NCBI GenBank assembly: GCA_016630955.3
Contig: CM049996.1
Coordinates: 744,001-808,000 of the forward strand
Reading direction: 5' to 3'
DNA from: Didymella arachidicola
Taxonomy: Eukaryota; Ascomycota; Dothideomycetes; Pleosporales; Didymellaceae
DNA: 64,000 nt
Shown here: positions 54,383 through 64,000 of the stretch, piece after piece
How the letters are laid out: each line of letters begins with the position of its first letter
Numbering within the stretch: the stretch's first letter is position 1
Translations under genes and position numbers: made by a program
Notes under the pieces: model-generated
What the model was told of the DNA's origin: nothing
Database searches by the model: none
Seen by the model: only the letters and a program-made list of their open reading frames with translations

Positions 54383-55867
54383 CTATAGCTTGGCTTTCTC
54401 AGTAAGAGCCTCATCTTCGTCCAAACGAAACACCTTGTCAGGGTTGAGTATACCCCTAGGATCCAGTGCACGTTTCATCGCCCTCATGACATCGATTCCT
54501 TCATGTCCAACCTCATCAACCAGTGCATCTCTTTGCTTCAGTCCCACGCCGTGCTCGCCTGTGATTGTGCCGTCCAAGCTCAGTGCGAGTCGCGCAACCT
54601 TGCACAACAATTCATCCACCCTTGGCTTATCAGCTGCTGGGCAGATGACCGACGAGTGTACATTTCCATCGCCCACGTGCCCGACATTGGCACAGAACCA
54701 CGGTTGCTGAGGGCTGGAAGAGGATGCTTGTCTAGCTTCGTTTGCTTCTTGAATGAGCTTTTGCGTCCCTTCGACGAGCGCAGCGAGGTTCGAGATCGGC
54801 ACTGCGCAGTCTGAGTGCATGAACAGGTCTGTAGGATCCTTCTTCATCATGACAAGTGCACGCCCAATGCACTTCCTCGCGTCCCAGAGGGTATCTATAC
54901 GAGCTTTCTCGGATGTGATCTCGTATGTGAGCGCCTTCTGCTCCTCACACAGCGCCTTGACGGTCATGATCTGATCCTTGACCAGCTGCAACGACGGACC
55001 GGCAAACTTGAGCCACAGCGTCGGCTTCTCCGCCAACTCAACGCGAACGAGCTTCGAGTAGTTGATGCAGTGCACCTGCGGTCCATCCGCCAACTCCAGC
55101 GCCTCCAGCTGGTGCCCCGCCCTCTGCAGGGCAACCACAATGTCCACGCCCTGCTGAAACGTATCGAACGTGACCAGACCAACATGCAGATTCTGCGGCA
55201 ACACAGCAAGCTTAAGCGTTGCCTCTGTAACCAACGCAAGCGTGCCCTCAGACCCAATTACCAAATGCGTAAGATCATACCCAGCCGCGCTCTTCCTCGG
55301 CCTACGATGCGTCCTCACCACGCTCCCATCAGCCAGCACGGCAGTCAAACTAACAACCCACTCCTTCATCGTCCCGTAGCGATACGCGTTCGTGCCCGAG
55401 CAGCTCATAGCCACCATCCCGCCTATACATGCACCGGGCGCAGGATCCACCGGGAAGAAAACCCCCCTGCTCTCCAGCTGCGCGTTGAGTTCCACCCAGC
55501 CCAGTCCCGGCTGCACAACGACATCGAGATCATCCTCGTGCAGCGCGACGATGGATTTCATGCGCTCGAAGCTGATGCATATCCCGCCGCGGGTGGAGGT
55601 CAGGGCGCCGCCGAAACTGGTCCCGCCTGAGAAGGAGGTCACGGGTATGCGGCGCTGATTGCATGCTTTGAGGATGGTAGAGATGTCTTGGGTTGATCTG
55701 GGGAAGAAGACGGTTACTGGTGTTTGGTGGGCGGGGACGGGTGAGTGCGCGGTATTTGCTTTTGAGTCGCGGACTGCGAGGTCTGTTGAGTGCTCGATGT
55801 TGGCTCTGGTGAGCTCGGAGATCAAGCTCTTGATGCTTTCTGGTGATGTTTTAAAACGATATGGCAT
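54383..55867 (-). CDS. FAD-linked D-lactate dehydrogenase, with PTS1-like tail
   Basis: Flavoprotein oxidising D-lactate or a related D-2-hydroxy acid. 494 residues from MPYRFKTSPESI at 55867; an in-frame ATG 37 codons upstream adds sequence unlike a targeting peptide. FAD-binding (PCMH) domain: VFFPRSTQDISTILKACN, PVTSFSGGTSFGGAL, QPGLGWVELNAQLE, FPVDPAPGACIGGMVAMSCS and LVIGSEGTLALVTEATLKL. FAD-oxidase C-terminal domain: FCANVGHVGDGNVHSSV, DGTITGEHGVGLKQRDAL and DPRGILNPDKVF. All expected motifs are intact. The last three residues are AKL, a standard peroxisomal PTS1 variant, and no mitochondrial presequence is evident on the preferred start. Peroxisomal location is an inference; the Dld1-type enzymes are mitochondrial. 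Confidence 0.92.
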   Translation of the reverse strand: MPYRFKTSPESIKSLISELTRANIEHSTDLAVRDSKANTAHSPVPAHQTPVTVFFPRSTQDISTILKACNQRRIPVTSFSGGTSFGGALTSTRGGICISFERMKSIVALHEDDLDVVVQPGLGWVELNAQLESRGVFFPVDPAPGACIGGMVAMSCSGTNAYRYGTMKEWVVSLTAVLADGSVVRTHRRPRKSAAGYDLTHLVIGSEGTLALVTEATLKLAVLPQNLHVGLVTFDTFQQGVDIVVALQRAGHQLEALELADGPQVHCINYSKLVRVELAEKPTLWLKFAGPSLQLVKDQIMTVKALCEEQKALTYEITSEKARIDTLWDARKCIGRALVMMKKDPTDLFMHSDCAVPISNLAALVEGTQKLIQEANEARQASSSSPQQPWFCANVGHVGDGNVHSSVICPAADKPRVDELLCKVARLALSLDGTITGEHGVGLKQRDALVDEVGHEGIDVMRAMKRALDPRGILNPDKVFRLDEDEALTEKAKL

Positions 55868-56459
55868 CTTTGTTTCATGAAATTGTGCACTGGTAGTTGT
55901 TTGATGGACCTTGTGATGGTGGAGAGATAGCTGGAGATGAACACTTGGGTATGGGATGGCAATGGCCGAGGCTATCACGCTAGTCCAAGGTTGTGGCTTT
56001 CTTCACGTCTTTACAATGACGAATCGCACGACCCTGGACTATCCGCAAGCAAGCGGTCATACGCGTTTGTATTGTTTAAAAGAGGATGTAGCTGAGACGC
56101 ATACTTGAACTTCAAACCCACGTATGTTGATGCTCGGGGACCGGGATGCTTTGCCTCTGTTGTTCCGTAACGCACACTTGGAGTACAATGCTACGCATCT
56201 TTGACACGCAATAGCTAAGATTCTTATGCTACAGGGAAGGTACATTTATCGTTACAAGGATTCTTGGGATATCATGAAGGGTCCAGAAAGAAACATGCAA
56301 TTACAGAAATCCATCCAGAACATCCAAACACATTTCGTGCCCTCTTCATAGATAGTATGACCTTCTATGCAAGATGAATCGGGACAAAAGGACGGTGATC
56401 CAACAAAAGTACGCCCGGTATTCAATAAGGTATCAATAGCGAGAAAGAAAACATTATAA
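55868..56459. other. no gene seen
   Basis: Promoter side of the dehydrogenase and 3' flank of the next minus-strand gene; AT-rich end near 56400-56460. Confidence 0.5.
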
Positions 56460-59400
56460 TTATGGCAAGTCGCCATACGTCTTTTCTCTATTCTTCCTCC
56501 AGAATTTCATATTGCTGCTCTTCTTCTTTTCCTCATCCTTTCGTGCACTTGGTGGCGGTCCTACGGGCTCAGGCGGTCCGGAATTGCGCAAGAAATCAGC
56601 TAGATCGCTGGTTGCAGTACGACTGGAGTGTACATCGCCCACAACAGGAGGTGTGCGCGCTGCGACCTTGGGTTTATGAGATTGCACAGAAACCCCGCCG
56701 CTCGACGTAGGGAAACCCATAGGCGGAGCTGCGCCGTTGCCACGGGTCGCGGTCGTCGAGGAAGAGAGCGACGAATTCGAGCTATTAGCACGTGCCTTGG
56801 CCGCGGCAATGGTCTCCTGGCTGAGCAAGAAGGGCTGCGGCTTTCCTGTAGATGGCCCAGAGGGCGGGTCGGCCTCGTTGAGGAAATCCATAAGACTCTC
56901 CTGTCTCGATACGGGTGGCTTGTTCGAGGGAGGGAGTGCAGTCAGCTGATCATCGTCCTCGTCATCCTCTTCGTCTGAGATGTCGATGGCGTAGGGATCC
57001 TTGATACGCCTCCGAGTACGGGTAATGACAGGTTCCGAGTTCGAAGCCATACTGCCCGATAGATTTTGTGGGGTGTTTGAGTATGCAGGCTGCACGACGC
57101 TTGGTGCAGGAATGAGGCCAGTCCTGGAGTTGTTTGTTTGGAATGAATGCTGCGAGTCAAGAGTTGAAGCCTTGGAACCGTATGCCGACTCCACATTGCC
57201 GTGGTCTCCCAACATTGTGTCGAACTGATCTGAGTCGACTGTCGTGCGGAAAGGAGCAACCGACCGTGGGATCCTCGGCTGTCCTTCGGGACCATTGGGA
57301 GGACCTTGACGAATAAAGTCTATGAGGTCGTTGTTACCGGTACTGAGTCCAGCGGGGCTGCGTGGCTCCATGTTGACGCGTGGTCTCGCCGAAGGTCCGT
57401 CCATAGCACGCGAGCCCGATTGTTTAGTCGAGGTCTTTCTTCCAACGGGTGAAGAGGAGCCCTTCGGTGATTTCAGGCCATTCCCGCTGATGTTAAGGAA
57501 AGGCTGTGGCGCCTTCTCTTGACCTGGAGAAGGACCGGTGGAGCGAATGAAATCTGCGAAGTCGCGCATGGACTCAGACTCGATGCGCGGCTCCCTCGCC
57601 AGTGGCCTAGTGATCACCTTCCTGCTTGGCGAAGGCTTGTGGCCAGGAACACCGGGTCCCCTGCCCTTGCTGCCCTTGCTGCTGGCGCTTGGGGGTTTGG
57701 CTGGAACCGCATTGTTACCAAACGCGTTTTTCTTGTCAGCGTCGACTTGAGGGTATACAGTCACAGAAGTCTTGTTGGAGCGTTCAGGCTCCGCTTTGCG
57801 AACAGCAGGCGACTCCTAGGCAATATTAGTCCAGATCCTGTTCATAGCGAAACCTTACTTACGTCCAGCGCGCGCATGTTCTCAGGTGTCAAAGTGTATT
57901 TGACAGTTTCCTTACCCTGCACCAGCTCTTCGAATTGACGCGCCCGGTCTTCTTCAGAGAGACGTCCACCTTGACTGCGATTCAACTTGTCATCAGAGTC
58001 ATACCCCATGGGCAGGCGCGAGATGCTGCCTGACTTCTTCGAAGAGCTTGAACCGACACGTTTAATGGCTGGCTTCTCCCTGATAGAGCTACCGGCCGCA
58101 GATGCCGATCGCAACGACTCTTCTGTAGAACGACGAGGAACCTGGCGCTCACCCATTGCTACATGAGGACCCTGCGTACGGCTTTGGTTGCTGTACGTAG
58201 AACTGTCCCTTTGCACTGGCTGTTCACTAGCGACAACTGGCTGAGGCTTGAAGTATTCGACCTCTTGCAAGGACGGCAACAACGTGCGTCCCGAGGTTGG
58301 GGGAGTTGCATCACGACTTGCATCTCGCCTGCGTTGTGGGCTGGGAGTGCCAGCAACCGGGCCTGTACTGCTGTCAATGCTGGGGCTGGCGCGTTTGAGC
58401 ACGTCGTTACGTGCGCCGGAGCGTTCCGGTACCGTAGGCTTCGAATCAGGTGTTGGCGTGTTGCGGGAAGGTACAGACCGAGGTGTGGGTTGCACTTCAA
58501 CAAAGCCACCCTGCGCAGGAACGACCTTGGCTCGCTCGGACCACGGCTCGACAGAAGGGGTGGGCGAGGATCTAATGGGCACATCTGACGTCTTCGCTAC
58601 ACCAATTGCTTGAGGCCCGTCGACCTCGTCCTCGTCAGAATGGTCATCAAGGTAAGATCTCGCATCAGCGTGTGTCGACGCTCTTGGCGTCACGGTGGGT
58701 GTTTCCCGCGACGACTTGAGGCTGCTACTGCGTGTGGAGAAGGTGCGTACGATGCCGGGTGGGCCACTCCTCCCGATTGACATCCTCTTTGACTGCAACA
58801 CTTTGGGCTCAGTGTCGTACGTGTCTGAGTTGGCTGAAGTCGTGGACACGGGTGTGTCAGGCTCCGCGTCGCTCTTCTCGGCACTGCGAGACTTGGACAG
58901 ACTGCGCTCGTGCCTAGGTGAGGACCCCATAGCAGAAGTCAGCATGGCGTCATGTGCATCGCCCTCGCCCTTGTGCTGCAGGAGTAGAGGCTCGACCCTG
59001 TTCTCGTCACCAACGTAGGAGGTGCGATCGAGGTTGCTCGTCATTGGGGTTTCGAACGGCGTCTCGAGCTGATCGTCTTCATCGTGCACCTGCGACTGTG
59101 GAGGAACGGCGAACGGCAGTGCCACTGGGCCGGGTAGGGACATGGGGCGGCCCTTCTTCTGCCTTCGTAGGAACTGTTCAGCAGGAGCGAGCATAATGAC
59201 GCTACTCGGGCGCTGCGGCCGCGAGACTGGCGTCTGTGTGCCGCTGCTCTCTGCATCCTCGTAGGTCCGTGCAAGCCCTGGGACTTCGATTTCATCGACG
59301 TCTCGCGCGCCAATCGGCAAGGGGATGTTGGCCGCAATGTCTGTCTCGGTGGGTGTGCGCTCAGAGGGCTCCGCTCGGTATGGCTCGTCTGCAGTGGCCT

Positions 59401-60427
59401 GGCTGCTTCTGCTGCCCCGTCTGCGGAGGCTAGTGTAGCTCGAGTTGGGTCGGATGCCGCGGTTCGGGGAGAGGGGCTGCAGAGAAGCTCGCACGCGCTT
59501 CCTCCAAGTCCTCCACAAGCGGCCGAGTGCTGAGTTGAGCGCAATCTTCTCCACATCTGGCTCTTCGATGACCAGACGCTCCAGCGCGCCCTCGTCCGCG
59601 TTGTGTGAATGCTCGGATCTCTTGGACCTCGACGCCATGCGCGCGTATGCTGCCTGGCCAGCAACGAGCAGCGTCTGCTCGGCGACATATTCGACGACGG
59701 ACGTGAGGAAGATGGCAGACGCCCACGAGACAAGACCAGCCTCTTTGTCGTCGTCGTCGTCGTCGTCCATGCTCAGCCCGCGCTCCTGCTGGACGTACCG
59801 CTCTTCGTCCTCGTCCTCCATCTCGCCCAGGCGGGTGTAGACCATGATGCGCAGGCGGGTGCGCTTCCACACCTTCTCCACGTCCCACCGATCGACGGCC
59901 CGTCCGCCGTCGACGGGAGAGAGCTCTTCATCGTCCTCGCCGGAGAGCAGTCCCTGGAGCTCTTCATCGGCGGCCTCGGCGGCTTCGCGGGCCAGGCGAG
60001 GCTTCAGCACCTCTGAGATGGCTGGGCGGATCGCGGTCAGGGACGGCGAGCGCGCGGCGGAGAGGAAGGCGAACAGGAGGTGGTCGAGGAAGCCATTGAG
60101 CAGCGCGAGGGACTTTTCGGAGAAGACGGCGTTCTGCAGCTCTTCGTGGTCCGAGTCGGTCTGTCGCAAGTGCGCGTTGTGGTTGTCGGTGACCATCTGC
60201 GACGCGACCGAGGCCGCGATGTAGGCAGGAAGCGGCCGCACCGTGGCAGGCATCTGGAAGGTCACGGCACTGGCCACGGAAGGGCGGTCGCTCGAGAAGC
60301 TCGGCGCAATGCTCGAACGCCTCGACCTGGCGTCGCCCGCCTCGGACGAGGTATGGCGATGCATCGTGGGGGAGGGCACCATGGCAGGCCGTGTCCCGTC
60401 CGCGCTCGCTCGTCGATCGCTGGACAT
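56460..60427 (-). CDS. large disordered protein with possible divergent histone fold
   Basis: Exons 60427-57863 and 57815-56460 (47-nt intron, GTAAGT ... CCTAG) are exactly in phase and give 1306 residues. Near the N-terminus, LALLNGFLDHLLFAFLSAAR (about 106-125) and AIFLTSVVEYVAEQTLLVAG (about 237-256) resemble helices 1 and 2 of an H2A-like histone fold, with LVIEEPDVEKIALNSALGRL as a third. They are separated by acidic inserts including D7. The remaining 1000 residues are Ser/Pro-rich and disordered, with repeated blocks of the type ESMRDFADFIRSTGPSP, NNDLIDFIRQGPPNG, LMDFLNEADPP and DLADFLRNSGPP. That is a recurring (D/L)-x-DF(I/L)R short linear motif. It ends REKTYGDLP. No named family is assigned. 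Confidence 0.75.
59749..59770. repeat. GTC trinucleotide run encoding poly-Asp
   Basis: Consecutive GTC units on the plus strand give D7 on the coding minus strand within the acidic insert of the large protein. Confidence 0.9.
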
Positions 60428-62430
60428 TGCGCGGGGCAGGGCGACGTACGAGTGATGCTATACAGTAGTGGCAGCAGGAGCAGCACCTGAGCACGCCGGC
60501 TGGCTCTCGCACCGCGAAGCTAAGGGGTGCCCTGCAGCGTGCGGCTTGACGAGTAAAAACTGACAATGGCTGCGCTAGAGCGCGTCTGCAGTCAAGCTGG
60601 CAATGACAAACGTACGACTAGCCGTCCATTGCTGTTGGCCGGCTTGCTGAACAGGTGAATGAGTGTGAGGAACAGAGGTGCGCAGCGTGCGACGATAAAC
60701 TCTCGCGACAGTTGAGCAACAAGATTGTGAGATGGTACCCCAGACGTCGATCGGTAGTTCGCGGCCGACACGCTTTCAGGAGCCAAACAACGGCAGTGCA
60801 CGTTCAATAGCCGAGCACCAAGGACGGAGAATAAAAGACAAAGTAGAATCTTCTCGCGCACACGCTCTTTCTTCATACCACTGACAGGTCCCGTCCGCGA
60901 GTCGGGAAGATTATCTGGTGTTCCTGGCACAATATGTCGTACACTCTGCTGTCGCAATGCTCGTGATGACCCTGACGAGTTCCAAGTCCTCCTCTAGCTG
61001 CAGCAAGCTTCCCTGATAGTTGAGACATGCTGTGCAGTTCACGTGGATCATGCTGTGCTCTTGTCCCCGTCCGAGCATGTTTCTCGCCGCCATGTTGTGT
61101 TCAGGCGTTTCCCCTGACTCAAGGCACTGGTGCAAGACTGGTTCGCCGGCCCTTCTGCCAGCTCAGATAAGACAGCTGACTGGCACGCACTCCTTCTGCT
61201 CGACGCAAAACGGTGCCATCTGTACGTCGCACCATGGGGCTTGTTGGCTGTTTGGGTTCGTACACTGCGACATGAAAAGCAATACTACGCAGTCCTGGCA
61301 TTCATCTTCGGTACAGCATCGCAACAACGACATGAAAAACACCACATTATTGCCCAGAGGTGCCATCGCCACTGGTGTGCTAGAATGACGCTTGTGAGGC
61401 ACTCCGACGTTTCCAATACATCACTACCTAGAATCACAAGTGTTCTCAGCTCCAACTGCTTCGGCAGCACTCAGGGGTAGGCATGAAAGATCGGCGAACA
61501 ACTGCAGCGTCGTCACCAGATGTGGCAGAATGCCTCAAACGTGTTTTTCTATCCCAGTCTTGGGTATCGTTCTCCTTAGTACCGAGAACGATCTCGGCGA
61601 CTCTCAAACTAATGTTGCCGACTTTCGAACGTGGGAGAGGCGACTTCAATAGCAGGACAGTGTCGTTTCAGGATGGCAGTACAGAACACTGCATGCGTAC
61701 CTATGGCCTCTTTCACTAACAACATCGGACAAGTCAAGGATTGTGACATATATTGTGAATCCCACTGAAGCTGACATTCAATCGTGCCGCGCTCATTACC
61801 ACATACTCTTGACATCCCAAGCTGTGGTACAGGCGCAGCAGCAGGGAGATATTGCCAGTTACGCCCACAAGAAGGAACCCAGATCATAGAACGCAATAAG
61901 ATTGTAAGAGATTCGCATCTGCTGCACCTGCTTAGGCCTCGTCGATGTCTGCATTTGCGTTGATGAGGATGAAAAGAGGAGATGAGGTTCCTATTACCCC
62001 ATCGATGTTCCTCATTGGCCAGGCGCTTGCCATGTGGCCCATGAGCTCTTTCCATTCCCCTCACCTTCGAGAACCTCACCTTGACTTCGAAATATTCTAC
62101 ATTGCACGTAATTCCATAATCTTTCTGAAAGATATCATTTTATACCCAGCATTCGCATCTATATCAAGCGTTTACTTAGTTGAATGCTCGGACTGAGACG
62201 GGAAGCCTTCGGTGGCTCGTGCGCGCTGTACTTCTCGCCATGCTATGCGTGCATCCACGTCTTGGACGCTGTGGCTGACTTCATAGTCACATCAGACGCA
62301 CCTGGCCTACTTCTCAGTCGCGACGGACAACAATATATGCCTTGCGTCTATCATTGCGCACCGTGCCGTTCCCGAGATGGCCACCAATGCGTCCAATGAC
62401 TTTGCCATCTGTGTCGACCTGCAGATCTCA
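60428..62430. other. no gene seen (2 kb)
   Basis: Presumed promoter of the large protein (60428 onward) and spacer. Frames longer than 100 codons on either strand lack recognisable protein features. Confidence 0.5.
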
Positions 62431-63021
62431 TCAGTAAGAAGTATCAACGTAAAGTGCGATGTATCTACCGTCCAAAACAGAACCAGATCGGCTCATTCCC
62501 GGTCTTCCTTGTCGCAGTCGCTCTTCCACTCTTGCCCACGCAGCATTGCTGACGTGCTCAAACGGCTTCCAATCGTCCCCTCGGGCAAGCTTATATACGC
62601 ACTGCGAGCACGGGTCGCCACTGTTGGCAGAGCCGATGCTTTCCGTATAGAGGCAGGTCGTGTGGCGCCCGCCGATGACACGGGCACGACAACAGGGGTC
62701 TCCAACGATGCGCTCGCGGCCCCAATGTGAGCAAGCCCGGTGGTATACGTTCTCGGTATGGCACATCTCGCGGTTTCGCTTTTGCAATATATGTCCCGAA
62801 GCCGTTCGTCGAGAGCCTGGGGTCCCTTTTTCGCCAGAGGAGTATGGCTCCGCTTCAATGCATTTGAGTAGTGACTGCACGTCGCCAGGCCTATATACTG
62901 ACTCAAACAAACCGCGAGACTTCAAGTCACACACAGGAGTCCCGTTGTGCGGAACCACCAGCATTGTACTGACCTTTGTCCCGGGCCTGGCTCTGTTCTT
63001 CTCATATCGTTTGGACAACAT
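62431..63021 (-). CDS. candidate Cys/His-rich small protein
   Basis: 196 residues from ATG 63021. The central part has spaced Cys/His: MCHTENVYHRACSHWG, GDPCCRARVIGG, then TTCLYTES and GDPCSQCVYKLARG. The overall pattern C-x6-Y-x-x-C-x-H ... C ... C ... C-x2-C is frequent in small uncharacterised ascomycete proteins and suggests zinc binding. The flanks are hydrophilic; no signal peptide. It has no recognised relatives and could be a fragment or chance frame, but codon text looks protein-like. Confidence 0.45.
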   Translation of the reverse strand: MLSKRYEKNRARPGTKVSTMLVVPHNGTPVCDLKSRGLFESVYRPGDVQSLLKCIEAEPYSSGEKGTPGSRRTASGHILQKRNREMCHTENVYHRACSHWGRERIVGDPCCRARVIGGRHTTCLYTESIGSANSGDPCSQCVYKLARGDDWKPFEHVSNAAWARVEERLRQGRPGMSRSGSVLDGRYIALYVDTSY

Positions 63022-64000
63022 CGTCGCGAAGACAATCCAATTGTCGGTATCGCATGTTGCACAAAGTTTCCATCACGGCGATGTATCCGCATCCCCGACG
63101 GCCCAGAGCGAACAAGACATGGGTTGAGGGAGATGCTCAGACTTCGGTTGGCAGTCGGAACCTATTTGCACCTTGCATACGTAAGGGATGCGTCCGTCAA
63201 CATTGCGCTGGGGGCAACAGGTCATGCAAATGTGGTTTACCGTTTTGCCCTGCCATTCGGACGGCGTCCACTACGGATGGCGTACCTAAGGCGGCGATGA
63301 GGGCCACCAGTGGGATAGGGATGCGAAGGTGAATGCACCGTATCGAGACAAAAGACGACGAACTCGGAGCGACGACCGTCATACAGTAGCAGTACTGGCC
63401 AAACATTATCTGGACGTCACGTGGACAAACCATTTCGCGACTGCGCACACCCAGGTACCATGTGCATGTGGGGTATCGTCCGAGTAGCGTAGAACCCACA
63501 GAGCATCATGAGGAGGACACAGGGGGACTGTCGCTCTCGCTGCTGCCGGGCTCCTTGCTGGCCAAGCCTGTGTTTTGAGACTATTCCTACGCCTGAGTCT
63601 GGACGGAGAGGTGCGAGTAATCCAAGGCCCTCACCAGCTCACCGAAAATGTCAGCACCATATTTGAGGGCCGTCTGAATGAGCCACGGCTATCAGGTAGG
63701 TGTCGGTTGCCAACAAGGATGATTAACGCAAGGATAGCGCTCAGACGACACCAGAAACGAGCAAGCAGCCACCGCAACGCCTCGACTAGTCTACCCCAGG
63801 ATTACCATGCGCCTGGCACCGTCCCCGAACGCTCAGACGCGGAGCGAATCGGCCTTTCCCAGAAGCTATCCGTCTCTTCCCGAGTTCGCTGTCCAGCACA
63901 GCCCATGCTCATCTGCAGGTACAACCGCCATTGCCACCCCACCAAGTTTGAGCGGCTCTGCACGTCATCACTCACACTGGGTTAGAAGGGAGAGGGCCGT
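63022..64000. other. no gene seen at window end
   Basis: Several overlapping frames on both strands, the best without an ATG start. A gene running off the window end cannot be excluded. Confidence 0.4.

Noticed and set aside
1..64000. CRISPR arrays or bacterial operons
   Set aside because: No spaced direct repeats of the CRISPR type; introns, snRNA and 5S genes show this is a eukaryotic nuclear sequence.

Overview
The window reads as nuclear DNA of a filamentous ascomycete (Pezizomycotina; a Dothideomycete-like lineage is my guess). The signs are introns of 44-84 nt with GTRNGT donors and CTRAY-like branch sites, Zn2Cys6 regulators, HET-domain genes, a UstYa-type (DUF3328) protein, a dispersed 5S rRNA gene and loosely spaced single genes. 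There is no operon structure. Exon joins below come from reading splice signals and frame by eye and are not supported by transcripts.

Layout. 0-3.7 kb: a probably broken Cys-rich gene, a zinc-finger relic, and a U6 snRNA gene (minus strand) that appears to carry a 52-nt spliceosomal intron, with a B-box just past its terminator. 4.5-9.3 kb: a Zn2Cys6 regulator locus whose DNA-binding part and fungal_trans part lie in separate reading units, divergent from a tartrate/D-malate dehydrogenase-like gene. 10-16 kb is an accessory, decaying stretch: orphan WD40 repeats, a DUF6594-like membrane protein, a free-standing nucleoside-phosphorylase domain of the NLR type, an intact Tc1-like DD34E transposon, and a pseudogene with two in-frame TAGs and a frameshift. 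16-19.2 kb: beta-carbonic anhydrase and an NRAMP metal transporter. 19.8 kb: a 5S rRNA gene. 20-30.5 kb: a coiled-coil protein, a single-pass membrane protein, the TFIP11/Ntr1 splicing factor, and a large Met-rich-tailed protein that shares a 13-bp minisatellite promoter with TFIP11.

31-34 kb holds the most interesting system. A secreted, three-repeat, Tyr/Gly-rich precursor with Kex2 sites (KR-EA / KR-DA) lies divergent to a UstYa-family oxidase with both HxxHC motifs. This is the minimal gene pair of a dikaritin-like RiPP pathway. 34-42.3 kb: a 2EXR protein, a 5'-nucleotidase-family phosphoesterase, an ING/PHD chromatin reader and a conserved basic-tailed fungal protein. 42.3-47.7 kb is largely gene-poor. 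47.7-56 kb: a Pho85-type cyclin, two tandem HET genes, and a D-lactate dehydrogenase ending in a PTS1-like AKL. 56-60.4 kb: a 1306-residue protein with a possible divergent histone fold. 60.4-64 kb: mostly non-coding, with one candidate Cys-rich small protein.

Functionally, housekeeping genes (splicing, chromatin, cell cycle, metal and CO2 handling, organic-acid metabolism) are interleaved with self-recognition genes (PNP, WD40, HET, HET) and one candidate peptide natural-product locus.
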